Positions 35,095 through 46,546 are shown, numbered from the stretch's first letter. The stretch is DNA of 64,000 nucleotides from Microplitis mediator (GCF_029852145.1 NC_079975.1:8804001-8868000); one strand, 5' to 3'. A program made the numbers and translations. The notes: generated from the letters alone by a model not told the origin.

Positions 35095-36379
35095 TACACC
35101 GTAAAATTAATGAAATGACAGAAATATGTCATTTTCAAATACTCGAGCTCTAAATTATTGTACCCTCAGATCAACCTTCAAAATTCCATCGTCCATCTTA
35201 CGGCTTTACATAAAAAATTATTATGATTATTATAAATTTCAAAATTTATAAGATTTCATGAATTTTGAAAAATATGTGGAGCCGCTTTTATACATAATAA
35301 CTTAAAAAATTGACTAATTTGTTCCACTGGATCCTGATAAAGAATTTTTTAGTTTCAAAAAATAATTTCGACAATCTTAATAAATAGAGACATCTATTAA
35401 AAGTTAAATAAATTTTCCAATTGAAAATTAATTGAGTTATATTGTTTCTATAATAAGATTATATAAAACTATTTCATTATCACAAAACAATGACGACAAA
35501 GAAGATGCTCCATTGAGATGTTTCCGTTTAATTTCCAGACATAATTAATTACTTGAGAACTGCAATATCAAACTTAATGATAGAGATTCATTAATAATGT
35601 ATTCAATAGGAATTTAATTTAGTAAGCTCTTTGATCAATTTTGTGAATTTAACTTAATAATACAACATTAAAAACGGATGAAAATCCTTTAAATTATTAA
35701 AATATTTTATGCGTTTTAAATATCGATTTTTTGTAGATCATAGTTATTTAATTTGCTGATTTATGGAAAATTATTTTCAGGTAAGTGGTGCCTCAAGTGC
35801 ACTTTCTTACGATTTTTCGAAAATTTTGACAGCTTATTATTAACAAAATTTTGAATCGAACGATGTTAAAACCAAAAATATTGACAGTTTAGATTCAGAG
35901 ATATTAGATTTCGAAATTCAGTTTTCAAGACTCATATATTGCACTTATATGCAGTATCAAAAATTACATTTACGTATGTGGTTATAATTAATAAACCCTT
36001 CTTATGATTGCTATCAAAAACTAAACTAATTTCAATCAATATCTAATGAATTTTTGGAAAAGTTTATCTCTTTGAAACAGTGGAAAGGATACACTAAAAA
36101 TGTGGACAAAAGCGCATTAATATTGGCTGCATGCACGAAAATACTAATACTATTAAACCATCAGTGTGAGAAGTATACATGCATAATGACAGCGCCACAA
36201 AAAAAGCGGACCGGAACTTTTCTCGGACCATACGTATACACAATACATATTCATTTCTATAGTAGTATACGTAACCGCACGTAGCCAATAGCGCTCGGAA
36301 AATGTATGATGCCCGCATGCGCTAGAATTTTGTAAAAATTTAACTCATAGAGTAGACTAAGATTATTTTGTGTTTACTA
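35095..36379. other. AT-rich non-coding stretch
   Basis: ORFs of 74-76 codons at 36054-36318 overlap on opposite strands and show no domain. No gene is supportable. Confidence 0.45.
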
Positions 36380-36788
36380 CACTGTAAAAAATTTTGAGTC
36401 CGCGGTGTGATGTTCATAATTTGGTGTTAAAATTTTCAACACTTCCGGTGTGAAAGTTACACAACGCACGGTGTTAAGTTTCGAACCGTGTGAAGTAAAA
36501 TGTTTACTTTACCAATGGTGTAAATGTATGTTCTTTATTTAAAACTCGATTTTTATTTTAAAATAGTCCACATCAAGAATAATAATGATATATTTGTGCT
36601 GCAACGTATATATTATTTGATAATTTTCAACTACAGATTATACATCGGACAATATTTGAGGTAATAACACCGAACGGTGTGAAAAGAACACTTATGCCGT
36701 GTTAGAAGTAGACCGCTTGACATTTCACACCAAGCCGACCGTGTAACGTCCTCGGAGACCATTTTCACACCAACAATTTTTTACAGTG
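36380..36788 (+). mobile_element. CACTGTAAAAAATT element (GGTGTGAA family), full copy
   Basis: CACTGTAAAAAATTTTGAGT at the left and AATTTTTTACAGTG at the right are inverted repeats. The left flank is TA and the right CA. The interior has recurrent GGTGT(T/G)AAA and TTTCACACC units. It is homologous to 22942-23421 in the opposite orientation and to the fragment at 13108. It is 409 bp and non-coding. Confidence 0.8.
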
Positions 36789-37126
36789 CACAGTCCCTAC
36801 AGCCTAACATATTATAAGATCTATACAAACTCAGACAGCACTGGCAGATGTAAAAACATTGCTTTGAATGGACGGCTGTTTGTACACGGAAAAAAAGTCC
36901 AGTTAAATTTACGATGCTGACATTGTAATTTCTCTTATTGATCATTGTAACGGTCGACGCAACCTTTGAAACTATTATTTTTACGATATAGCATTGTAAA
37001 TTTCATTTAAAATAACACAAATAACATCAAGTCCTAAGCTCTTTAGTATAAATTACAATGTTCACACCGTAAAATCCAAGAATTCGATGAAATAGAAATT
37101 TTAAATAGAAGTACAAAATTAATAAT
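36789..37126. other. Non-coding, with a solitary element end
   Basis: CACGGAAAAAAAGTCCAGTT begins at 36895 after TA, followed by TTTACAATG-like and CATTGTAA motifs in both orientations up to about 37075. A clear right terminus is not visible. It is probably a degraded relative of the CACGG elements. Confidence 0.4.
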
Positions 37127-37200
37127 CGCTTGGATGGGTGTTAGATTTGAACACCGGAGCCTTCGATCGCGAGATGACCGACGTAATACATGAACGGCAA
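37127..37200 (-). repeat. tRNA-like SINE head
   Basis: On the minus strand a T-arm-like stem GGTGTT-CAAATCT-AACACC (around 37143-37155) carries the B-box, and CGTCGGTCATCTCGCGATCG precedes it. The A-box is weak and no acceptor stem is seen. It may be related to the SINE-like repeat at 19755-19925. Confidence 0.45.
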
Positions 37201-37950
37201 AAATTTTGGGTAAATAATGAACACTTTTGACTGTACTACATATTTTCCAGCATTAAATTTTTTGCCCCGACTGTCAGGCGTCAACTATCTTAATAATTCT
37301 AATGGATCAGTAGCCTGTGTGCATCTCTGATCTTATAAGATAAATTATTTAAACAAATTAAATAGTTAACTCATTTCATAAAGAGGTCAATTCCGGAGAA
37401 CCATATGCAAACTAGAATTTCGATTAAGCAGGAGAATTAACCGGCAGCAGAAGTGCATCAGAGAATGTTTAACCAAACAGGATACGTTCAATGTCCCGAA
37501 AGACCATTCGTCTCTATACCACCTACGCAATACATGGTTGTTTACCCGACACATCGATACACCCCTAGGGCGAGAGGACTTGCCATTTGTGTGACTGCAC
37601 AGCTATGTATCTATTCACATGAGCATATCAGAAGGCCATTAAAGAGGTCTACTGGACATACCATTCCCGGGGAACGCAGGAATATATATTGGGTAATGAG
37701 TCATCTATTTCCAACAAAACTAAAACTAAGTAAACAAAAAAATAATGTTCATTACTCAACTGCAAATGTCATAACAGCACTATGAAATATTAACTTTAGT
37801 ATATATATTTAGATAACACTGGACCGAGTTGGCAATCGTATCTTAAATTATCTCTGATATATGAGCTACAGTTCTCAAAACTTTATAATACAAAAAATAA
37901 ACTCTTGTAATTAATATGTTCCCAAAAATTATTTGACTCAGATTTTTTTT
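37201..37950. other. Stretch with an unassigned 110-codon ORF
   Basis: The ORF 37453-37785 (+) is one of the longest in the window and is less AT-biased than its surroundings (MHQRMFNQTGYVQCPERPFV at its start). I recognise no domain, signal peptide or splice context. It could be a decayed transposon fragment or chance. It is not annotated as a gene. Confidence 0.3.
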
Positions 37951-38205
37951 AACTTTCCGCTAAAACAATTTACAAAAAATGGGAAGTTATTGGTTTCGGT
38001 CCGATTTTCGAAAACCGAAATTCAAACCGATGATGTCTGGGTATTCGTATGTGTGTACGTACGTATTTACGTATGAGCTAGAAGAGCTCGAAAATGAAGT
38101 CACAATACTGTTTGAGCTCAAAGAGGCCGAGAACAGCGGGAAATAATAGGGCTGGCTCGCAGGGTCAACCGTTTTCCAGATTTTTTTGTTTTATTTTTTA
38201 TCAAG
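37951..38205 (+). repeat. AACTTCCCGCT repeat family, short copy
   Basis: The copy starts AACTTTCCGCT, with the hairpin partner GGGAAGTT after about 40 bases. It has the GGTCCGATTTTCGAAAACCG block and ends with GCGGGAAATAATAGGGCTGG and CGCAGGGTCAACCG. It lacks most of the interior seen at 3443-4085. Non-coding. Confidence 0.75.
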
Positions 38206-38900
38206 AGTTTTATAAATAATTGGAAAATGATTAATATTGTTTACTATAATCGTCAACTATGTTGTTTACTATAATGGTCAACTATAATCGATATTATATA
38301 TCCGTTGATATTAATTTTACTGAAATTTTTATGTAAGATTGCTTCGGTTATAGAAGCTTTAAATAAATACTCTTGGATAAAAATAAATAAATAATTACAT
38401 GCCAAAAATACTGATCGTAAGTCTCATTGATACCGATATATGTAACGACTGAGATAGACGTGATCCCCATTGCTTAGTTGACCATAACTATTGAGACGTT
38501 CATCAGCTGGTGAGTAATGTGTCCCACATCCGAACGGACGTGGTAACGAGCAACCTCAAGAAACGTGACCAGTGCTGACATCTATTGACAGCTTGACCCT
38601 GACATATATATCCATACTTTTTGCTACAGTCGACGCAATTCCGTTACAAGCAACTTTTCCCTATCGTATTGTTCATGACGACTTTGAGGTTTGCCCACTT
38701 TTTCGGACGTTCAGATTTCATATTTTGCTGATCGTTATAAGCATCACTCACTTTTTGTTTGCAACTAATTTTTTCAAATATTTCACCCCAAAATTAATGT
38801 TTGTCAATATGTATAATGCGTTACGAAACATGAAATCAGAGTCAATTGATTTGAGGTCAATTGTAAAAATAAAGAAAATGTCATAAACAACATAAAGTTG
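38206..38900. other. Non-coding stretch
   Basis: A TATAATCGTCAACTAT-like unit repeats near 38250-38300. The 104-codon ORF at 38572-38886 has no recognisable domain. No gene is supportable. Confidence 0.4.
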
Positions 38901-38971
38901 ATAGTTTCATCTCAAGTACGCCAACGGACTCATTAGTATTGCTGATGTTGACGTGCCCTGTCTTAGACCAT
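38901..38971 (-). ncRNA. Type III hammerhead ribozyme, degenerate copy 2
   Basis: The same length (71 nt) and architecture as copy 1. On the minus strand, ATGGT and the terminal ACTAT form stem III with one G-U pair, and C at 38966 is the cleavage base. The core reads CTAATGA (38936-38930), so invariant G5 is A. GTCC (38929-38926) and AGAT (38912-38909) form a weakened stem II, followed by the intact GAAA (38908-38905). Stem I is largely lost. Loop I and loop II keep partial complementarity (about 8 of 9 positions with one wobble). Copy 2 keeps the residue lost in copy 1 and the reverse, implying an intact ancestor. Confidence 0.6.
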
Positions 38972-39103
38972 GTATATGCTAGCACGAGCAAACCCGAAAC
39001 AATATAATGAACTTTACTGCATTAGCCTGGTAACAACCGGAGGCGGATAGTAGCGAACACGTATGCATCTACTCGCATGGTTTGAAGTTGTACAGTGATC
39101 AAA
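38901..39103 (-). repeat. Hammerhead-containing dispersed repeat, copy 2
   Basis: It aligns along its length with 34905-35094 in the same orientation, about 4 kb away, with moderate divergence and small indels in the non-ribozyme part. Similarity ends at the ribozyme edge and after GTTGTACA, as in copy 1. Non-coding. Confidence 0.6.
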
Positions 39104-39976
39104 ATAACTGAAGTATGTCAATTCAAACTTCTTTAAAGCTTCAAATTTACTTTGTATCTTCCGATAGACTTTTTTCATATTTCACCGGCTGTTTCACAGC
39201 AATGAATAAATTATGTTATTGCCAGAAATAATGAATTTAGTCAATTTGAGAAAAAAACAATTATCCGAGACTATTTTCAAACCTGTAATGGGCCTTGGCA
39301 AACATTTGTGGGCCTTCAGTCCCGGGCCAGTAAGCAAGAGTCCCATTACCCAGCCATCTCATCAGCTAATTTGGCGGCTATCTACCGGAAATTGGCGCTA
39401 GTCTAAGCCAATAGCAAAATTCGCTTCGACAGCCATTTTGTATACGTCACGTTTTACGCAGCTACTGATGTAGAAGACGCCATTACATGCCTTGTCTGTT
39501 CAGCTCTCGTGTAGTTCGCTTCAACTTGTAACTTTGCTTATTAATATAATTTAGTCCCAGTAAATATCTTGAGCTATTGAAGCGAATATTTATTAATTAA
39601 GGATACGCTATAATTCGGGATATAAAATTACTTTAAATCTCGGATTAATTTTGAATGTTGAATTCGCTATCACGTACTTACTTACGTTCCATAAATACTT
39701 TACAAGACGCATTTGCTTATTAGATTTAACAAATTAGACACATTTGGTACAGTTTTAAGTTAAATAAATGCAAATAAGTTTGAATGAAAGTTTAATTTAT
39801 TTTTCTTAAAACTTCTGTGTTAATAATTTTAGTTAGTATGCTTACTAACCGAACCTACATCAGATCTATTTTCCTGAGTATGCGGATTTTACAATCCCTA
39901 ATTGTAATTTTGGCAAAATTGACCTGAGTTTCATCAATCTGTCATCAACCAGATTGAGTAAATTTATTTGTGGATA
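39104..39976. other. Non-coding stretch with a GC-richer patch
   Basis: The segment 39280-39500 is richer in GC and contains a hairpin (listed separately). The 62-codon ORF at 39213 overlaps it and shows no domain. No gene is supportable. Confidence 0.4.
39285..39349. repeat. GC-rich hairpin
   Basis: GTAATGGGCCTTG is mirrored by CAAGAGTCCCATTAC, and GGGCC near 39310 by GGCCAG near 39325, giving an imperfect foldback of about 65 bp. The central CCCGGG recalls the CCCGGG-ended elements, but here it is internal. Confidence 0.45.
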
Positions 39977-40324
39977 CCCGGGTCATAATATGTAGCCTCA
40001 TCGAACCCAAGTAAGCCTCAATCCAGCCTCACTGAGTAAAAAAAGCATTTTGAGCCTCAAATAATGCTCACAGAGCCTCAATGAGCCTCAAATGGTGATC
40101 AAAGAGCCTCAAATAATACTAATCGAATTTAAATCACATAGTCGCGACTAGGTTCATTTGAGGTTTATCAAGACTTATTGAGGATCTTTAGGCATCATTT
40201 GAGGCTCATTGAGGCTCTGTGAGCATTATCTGATGCTCAAAATGCTTTATTTACTCAGTGAGACTGGATTGAGGCTCACTTGGATTTGATGAGATTAGAT
40301 TAAGGCTAGATATTATGACCCGGG
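39977..40324. mobile_element. Foldback element with GAGCCTCA motif, CCCGGGTC ends
   Basis: The ends CCCGGGTCATAATAT and ATATTATGACCCGGG are identical inverted repeats with TA on both sides. Long arms contain AGCCTCA, CCAAGTAAGCCTCAATCCAG and CACTGAGTAAA in one orientation and their complements in the other. It is 348 bp and non-coding. It belongs to the same family as 62529-62826. Confidence 0.85.
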
Positions 40325-41296
40325 TATTAGTTATTAACAGTTTAAAACTTCGAAATTGTGAAGAGTTTGAAATTAAACAATTACCTAACGGAAATTTATA
40401 AGAGCCTACTTGAACAAAAACTACTCCGCAAAGTGGATTGCCGTGCGCATGCGAATAATTTTGGAATAAATGAGCGTATGTAGTTTAAGAATTTTAGTTA
40501 GATTAATATAATAGCACTATCTCACGATTGCCACTCCGTGAACGGTCTTAGAATTGCTAACAATTTGTCTCATTGAGTAGTGGATGAAATTCACATAACT
40601 AGTGGATTTTATTGCGGATTCATTTTGATGTCACGACATAAAATTACTTTATGCAGGCTGCAGCTAATTAAAAACGAAGTATATCATAAAATTTTATGGG
40701 GTCTCTTTAGTAAGGAAACGACGTATGTTTTGTGCATAGATTACATAAACTATTATATGCTAATGAATAAAGATGGGATTTGAGTGCTCATATATTGGCC
40801 ACATTTGCCGATGGCTCGTGAAAAAATGCACACCCACTGATAAAATTCTACTTTCAATTGATAGCATAGTTTATTATTTTATCTATTGATGAAATCGAAT
40901 ATTCTAGTTTCATGTTTTGTTGTATATTTGATAGTATTGTATAAATACAAAATTTTGTTTAATAATATCAAAAAACATATACTCATTTATGGCTTTTTTC
41001 GTTATTGAAAACTATTTTTGAAATAGAATATTTGTACAATGATGCTAACAAGAAACTTTATCGATTTGAAAAACTAAGAGGTATATTTTTTTTACAAAGC
41101 GAAATTCTATATCGAGGATAAAAAATTACTTGATTTATTGTTTATCAAATCTAGCTCACTTTTATAAAAATTGAAAATGAATATTTTGATTTGTAAGAAA
41201 AGACCTAATCGTTATCAAATCAATAACAATCAGTTATTAGATTTAGGTAAACTATCGAAACGTGTCGCATAAGAAGCAAACATGTCGTGATCCATA
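40325..41296. other. AT-rich non-coding stretch
   Basis: It holds a 67-codon ORF at 40580 with no recognisable domain. No gene is supportable. Confidence 0.5.
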
Positions 41297-41601
41297 CATG
41301 GTAAGAAATGCAAGACATTCAACACCATGCTGGTATGGTCTCAAGACAGATACTAAAAAAGTATGTGAAATATTCCAAGACAGTACTGTAACGAGTCCCA
41401 GAAGTATGGCGTTATTTACTATACTGTATAGTACTGGAGCTATTGTATTGCTCACACGTATGCATAGCAGACACGGCGGAACAGCATGGTCCTGAGACCC
41501 ATACTACAATGCCGAGGGCACGATGCTACTAGTTTTTCCCGCCATAATTTCTGGGGATGTTAATCAATGTATACTATCGTATTACCGCCAAAACTATATA
41601 G

Positions 41602-42060
41602 ATTATTATTATTATTATCATTATTATTTATTTATTTCATTGGCCATGGAGTCGTAACTCCTTGCGGCCATCCAAAATACATAATTTTACATAATAGTAT
41701 ATATAGTGGTTAAACAAACGATATTAATACAATAGTTCAATAGTATATGTATGTTATACATGTATAACAATATATGTGTGTTATAAATGTACAACAATAA
41801 TTTTTTTATTTTAATATAATCATTTCATTCATCATTAATTAAGTAATCATCTTATTCAAGAAATAATCATAACACGCTTTCCTAAATTTATTGAATGTGG
41901 GCTTTGGCGTACAAGTACTAGGTAACTCATTCCATATTCTAATTGCGCTCATTAAAAATGATTTATCATACTTCATACTGTGACAGTTTGGTAATATTAA
42001 ATAATCACGACGGATATCACCTCTATAATATACCTATACCTCTATATATATGTACTATAC
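41602..42060 (-). mobile_element. 5'-truncated CR1/Jockey-like LINE inside copy C
   Basis: On the minus strand an ORF end (41839-42033) is followed by an AT-rich 3' UTR with GGCCGCAAGGAGTTACGACT and CCATGGCCAATGAAATAAAT. It ends in an (AAT)n tail at 41602-41630. CTATATAG at one junction and CTATACTATAG at the other suggest a short target duplication. The UTR and tail resemble the LINE at 33955. Confidence 0.8.
41839..42033 (-). pseudogene. LINE reverse-transcriptase C-terminal fragment
   Basis: About 64 codons are open between a TAG (42034-42036) and the TAA at 41839-41841. The peptide starts VYYRGDIRRDYLILPNC and contains SFLMSAIRIWNELPSTC and FNKFRKACYDYFL near the end. The motif RIWNELP followed by F-x-KF is the same as RLWHELP...FK at 34287-34610 and is typical of the C-terminal tail of CR1/Jockey-like ORF2 proteins. 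It has no catalytic residues. Confidence 0.8.
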
Positions 42061-43087
42061 TATACTATACTATAGATGTCGTTAGACTAGGTTTATCTGT
42101 CAGAAGCATTGTGGATACGGCAATGTCAGTATGGGCCTGACGGCCATACTGACATTGCGGCGTCCGCAACAACTATTGCCAATGTTACTATTCCCGCAAT
42201 GTTCAAGTCATCTATGCATACAATTTTATAACCTATAAAAATCTTCGATACCATACAGTATGGCGTTCACGCCTATACTGGCATAGTGATATCCACAAAA
42301 TATTTCTTACCGGGTAGTTTGATAAACTAGCAAACATATTGTTATATTGTTTAGAACACTTTTCCTTGACTCGTTAGCATTTTTCTGAATGTCAAGTGAC
42401 TCTTGGTAGCAGAAATATGAATGGATCTGGTCAGTGACAGTGTTCAACCAATCTTCAAAATAGAGCGAGATTTTAGAAAAATATTTCTGAACTTATAATA
42501 GATTGCGTAACAAGTGGACCAAGTTAGCCATTATTCGTTAAGCGCATTGGCTTCAGTCCAATTCAAAGACACGATATTCAAAAGAACGTCATTATGAGCT
42601 GATGATGTAACGCTGGCAGAAAACCTAGAAATCTGTATTGCCTTATCATTGATTGCAATACACAGATCAAACAGCCAGTTAGGGTTTACTCTACAGGCAT
42701 GATAAACTAAAGTAATTGTACACGTGATGCCGAAAATAGGGAATAACATGAAATACTAAATTTCAACTATATGCAGTAGGATTGACTTTGCTTTGAGGGG
42801 ATTAACTTACAGTGACGCCAACGAAACTTTCTGACTTTGTGATTGTTAGCTATCAGACTAATTAATCCCTGTGATAATGCACCATAATTCAAAGAAGACA
42901 ATGAAAATATGGATCTAGTATATAAAAAAGTGTTATGATGCTCTGGTTTTGATGAATTTATTACCACAGTTTTATCATCAATTTCATAAAACTTCTTAAT
43001 TCTATTGAGTTTAAAACACTTCAAAATTTCGATAACAATCTCTTTTAATCAAATTAATAGCAACTACTTTTGAAGATTCCATTAACG

Positions 43088-43107
43088 AAAAAAAAAAAAA
43101 AAAAAAA
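43088..43107. repeat. Poly-A tract (20 A)
   Basis: An uninterrupted run of A read directly from the sequence. Confidence 0.9.
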
Positions 43108-44797
43108 CTGAATCAAAATAATCAAAATTTCATTGGTATGATACAGTTGAAGTCCGTTATAAAAACCGTCAGAGACTGTAAAAGAAACAATTTTTGGAAA
43201 AATTCAAAATTTAAGCTCTTCTTCCATCATAGTTTTTAGTGCAAATTCTGCGTGTGTGCATTTCATTGTTCTTGTAAGTAACGATTTAAATTTCTGATGC
43301 TTATAGCGAGCGTTTACTTGAAATTCGAGAGCTTGAATGAAATGGGAAAGCTTCAAAATCGTAACGGAAAGCGTAAAAAGGGAAAATGCTTACAATAGAA
43401 TTGTTCACAACGAATTTGAACTGTATAAGACTTCCGGTCTATTCATTCTGAAAAAGTTAAGTTTTTTGAACTGATCAAAATTGATATAACTCATTATCAA
43501 GAAAAATTACAACGACTTCATTAATTGATAATATTTACAAAAACGCTGAAATTTCAATAGAAAAAAATCCTCCGCAATTTTATGGAAAAAGTTTCGAGGT
43601 TTATTTAATAAAATTTTTCAAATATTTAGTCTTTAAATCTTTCAGAAGGTTTCATTCTTTTTATTTTTAAGCAACGAGCTGGTGAAAATATATCACGTCA
43701 CTAAAGATATCAAATATTCATAAACATTTATTTTATGGTAGACGTGAGGAACTACCGCTGAGTTATGTTTAATAATAAATAAGTAACCATTATGAATATT
43801 GAATAACTTTAAGATTCTCGTCGGAAAAGTTATAAAAAGAAAAGAAAATTATGATTTCAATTCGATTTTTCGAAATTGTTTTCTCAACGGCTATTTACGT
43901 TTTGATGTATAAAAAATCGATTCTAACCACTTTAGTTAGGAGATCAAAGTACGTGAATGTATGTAGGGTGACTGACCCAGTCAATGAACAGAATCCGTAA
44001 ATTATCAGTATTCAATTTCCAACTGCGTCAATTGAATTTCAATCCCAATTAAAGAAGAGAACATGTCATTTCAAAATCTCTTTGCTTAAAGAAAAATCCC
44101 TATTTGATCCATATACGAAGTGATTTTTTAAAACTCTGGAGCTCCGAGTGATGGAAAGGATTCGGATTGAAATAAAATCAGTATTCACTCCAGAATTTTT
44201 ACAGAACACTATTTGAATCGTTTATTTGAGAAACCCCATGAGCCAAGAAAACAAAATTTTTCAGGAAACACAAAAAACATTTTTTTGGAAAAACTTGACA
44301 TTAAAATAATAAATAAATAATCGAATACAATAATGTTAGCGTCGATTTGATGCATATTTTGATTGATTTCTATGGGGGGACATCCAAAGAACCCAAAAAT
44401 GCAAAAAACCCAATTTCGTAAAAAACATGACTTACGGGGTTTCTCAAATAAACAACTCATTTGATTGATTACTTTTAGAACTTTAATTATAATTTTGATG
44501 AATTTTTCAACATGAAACGATTTAAAAATATGAACGTTCATTTACCAGCTCAGTCACCCTATGTAAGCAATATTATGTCTGGCAATATTTCCCGAACACA
44601 TAGACAAGTTTAAATTGTTATTGCGATAGTTGAAAAGGCTCAAGATTTATATCAGTGGTTTTTTTTTAAGACTCGTAAACTACCTGCTCGATCGATCGCA
44701 AAATTATATCAGTTGTAAGTCTTGATTAACTCTTTTGATTACCGGTAGATTAATCTAAATTGGTAAATTCGTTCAGAAGAAATAGTGAAACCTAAAT

Positions 44798-44799
<2 letters not shown>

Positions 44800-44834
<35 letters not shown>
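44800..44834. repeat. Poly-T tract (35 T)
   Basis: The longest homopolymer in the window. On the minus strand it could be a poly-A tail, but no retroelement body was recognised next to it. Confidence 0.9.
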
Positions 44835-45651
44835 CGTTTTAATTCTATGTGAAGGTATCTTCCGAGCGAATTGGCTGAATTGGATTAATGTTGCAGTAGC
44901 AAAAAAGTTTTATTAAAACTAAGAATTGATTAAATTTTAATAACGAACAAACTAGTACTTGGAAAACTAATTAAGGAATAAATAATAACACTTGAGGAAA
45001 AAAATGTGTGCGAACAAAAAGTAAAACTTTTTTATCGATACCTGGAATGTTCATTTTTGATAAACGTGATATAATGCGTAATAATTGATACATCGAATTT
45101 TCGTGTGGCAAGTTCAGAAATTAATCATACAGACGAACCCACACGTTTAACTTCGAAATTATTTTCAGACTTTGGTAGTTTGTCTTAAGTATTACAAAAC
45201 TAATTCACTAATCAATTACTAAAGTTATTTCAATTGACATTTAATCCGTACTGATTGGTTATTATAACTTCAAGCAAAATCAGTCAAACGGCTTATGACA
45301 TTGAAAAGGCTGGGTCGCAAAATAATACTCAAAGGGGTACAAAGCAAAAGACTATAAAGAGAGTCAAAAGTATAGGATGAGAATTGGTGACTGAAATTTA
45401 CAGGGCTAGACTTGTAAAGGCCGAACCATTAGCGCTACTCTGACTTTTTGCAGTGCATTTTGTGAAATTTAGTCTATAAGACCAATTTTGGCGAGTACGT
45501 AAGCTATGTTGTGCTTCGGTCACTCTCATCATTAAAAAAATTAAATTTTTCTCATTTTTCAATTGCATATTAAGTATCACAAATAATGTTTTTGAGCTTA
45601 AAGAAGCTAGAAATATGCGAAAATAATGTATTCAAGTTCAATCTTTACATG

Positions 45652-46416
45652 CCCGAGTCGAAATATTGAACTTATATTTAACTTACGTTAACTTATAGAA
45701 CTTACATTGAACTTACATAAGCTTAATGAACTTACATCTAACTTAAATAACTTATTGGGCTTGATTATAACTCGAATCGACTTAAATAAAAATACTGACT
45801 TAATTATAACTTACCTGGAATAAAATTAACTCAAAGTGATCGGTATTTTTTTCAAAAACTTCGATGGTGGAGGATTTGCGAGATTGTTAGAAATATTTGT
45901 GCCAAAGTTCACGCCTGTAAGTCAAATAATGCAGAAACGGGAGTGTTTTAATTTTTCACTCCGGTGAAACCCCTCTCGGAGTTAGTTTTCGGAAAAAATA
46001 CCGATGGTGGGTGATTCGTAAGATTGTTGGGAATATTTGTGCCAAAGTTCAAGTCTGTAAGCCGGATAATGCAAAAACGGGAGTATTTTTATCGTTCAAC
46101 CCACTAAAATCCCCCACGGAAAGGCCGAAAGGAATTGATTTTGTCCATCTTTTTTAACATTGAATATCTAAATGACGATTTTAAGGTCCAATACTTTCAA
46201 CTTACGATTCAAATTTCGACTTGGGAGTACATTCAAGTTCATTTTGGGTTAATTTTATTCCAGGTAAGTTATAATTAAGTCAGTATTTTTATTTAAATCA
46301 ATTCAAGTTATAATCAAGCCCAATAAGTTATTTAAGTTAGATGTAAGTTCATTAAGCTTATGTAAGTTTTATAAGTTAACGTAAGTTAAATGTAAGTTAA
46401 ATATTTCGACTCGGGT
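45652..46416. mobile_element. Long-arm foldback element, CCCGAGTCGAAATATT ends
   Basis: Two inverted arms of about 180 bp (45652-45837 and about 46233-46416) are nearly identical. They are made of repeated AACTTA units, with shared blocks such as CATAAGCTTAATGAACTTAC and GACTTAATTATAACTTACC. TG flanks both ends. The centre holds a tandem duplication of about 155 bp (units near 45850 and 46005, each with GATGGTGG, AATATTTGTGCCAAAGTTCA and AACGGGAGT). It is 765 bp and non-coding. Confidence 0.85.
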
Positions 46417-46515
46417 GCATATTGTTAAAAAGTAACGTAACTGTTTTTTGACGTACAAAAATGAAACTGACAGCTGTGTGTTTCTAAATGAGTTTTATTA
46501 TCTACGATCCGAATA
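46417..46515. other. Short AT-rich spacer
   Basis: No feature is seen between the foldback element and the next element ends. Confidence 0.4.
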
Positions 46516-46546
46516 CACGGAGAGAAAATTATGGTAACCGTTTCTA
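46516..46546 (+). mobile_element. End fragment of an ATTATGG-family element
   Basis: CACGGAGAGAAAATTATGG, preceded by TA, matches the left ends at 4717 and 59441. The family sequence stops at TTTCTA, where the 46547 element begins. The remainder was not found beyond that element. Confidence 0.55.

Larger units (their letters stand above)
41297..42314 (+). mobile_element. 541-bp-family TIR element, copy C, split by a LINE
   Basis: Slightly decayed termini CATGGTAAGAAAT and ATTTCTTACCGGG are flanked by TA on both sides. The two halves (41297-41601 and about 42062-42314) align with copy A at 15080-15620 and join at the AACTATATAGATGTCG site. The insert is a 5'-truncated LINE. This orders events: the DNA element first, then the LINE. 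Confidence 0.85.
42315..45651. other. AT-rich non-coding stretch
   Basis: The longest stretch here without a recognisable element. ORFs of 72-110 codons on the minus strand (42531, 42767, 44209) show no domains, conserved splice context or codon signature. The 44209-44541 ORF contains an inexact direct repeat (FEKPRKSCFLRNW and FPEKFCFLGSW), reflecting a DNA duplication. Poly-A (43088-43107) and poly-T (44800-44834) tracts occur. Confidence 0.45.

Noticed and set aside
38440..38560. Possible third hammerhead-repeat copy (TCATCAG on plus, CTGATGA on minus, near 38500)
   Set aside because: GTGGTAACG and GTCCC-like words match the repeat, but no GAAA box or stems can be placed and full-length alignment fails. 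Too weak to call.
42600..42630. CTGATGA followed 13 bases later by GAAAA, resembling a hammerhead core
   Set aside because: Stem II would be at most 3 bp, there is no stem I, and stem III with the nearest GTC does not pair. Chance match.
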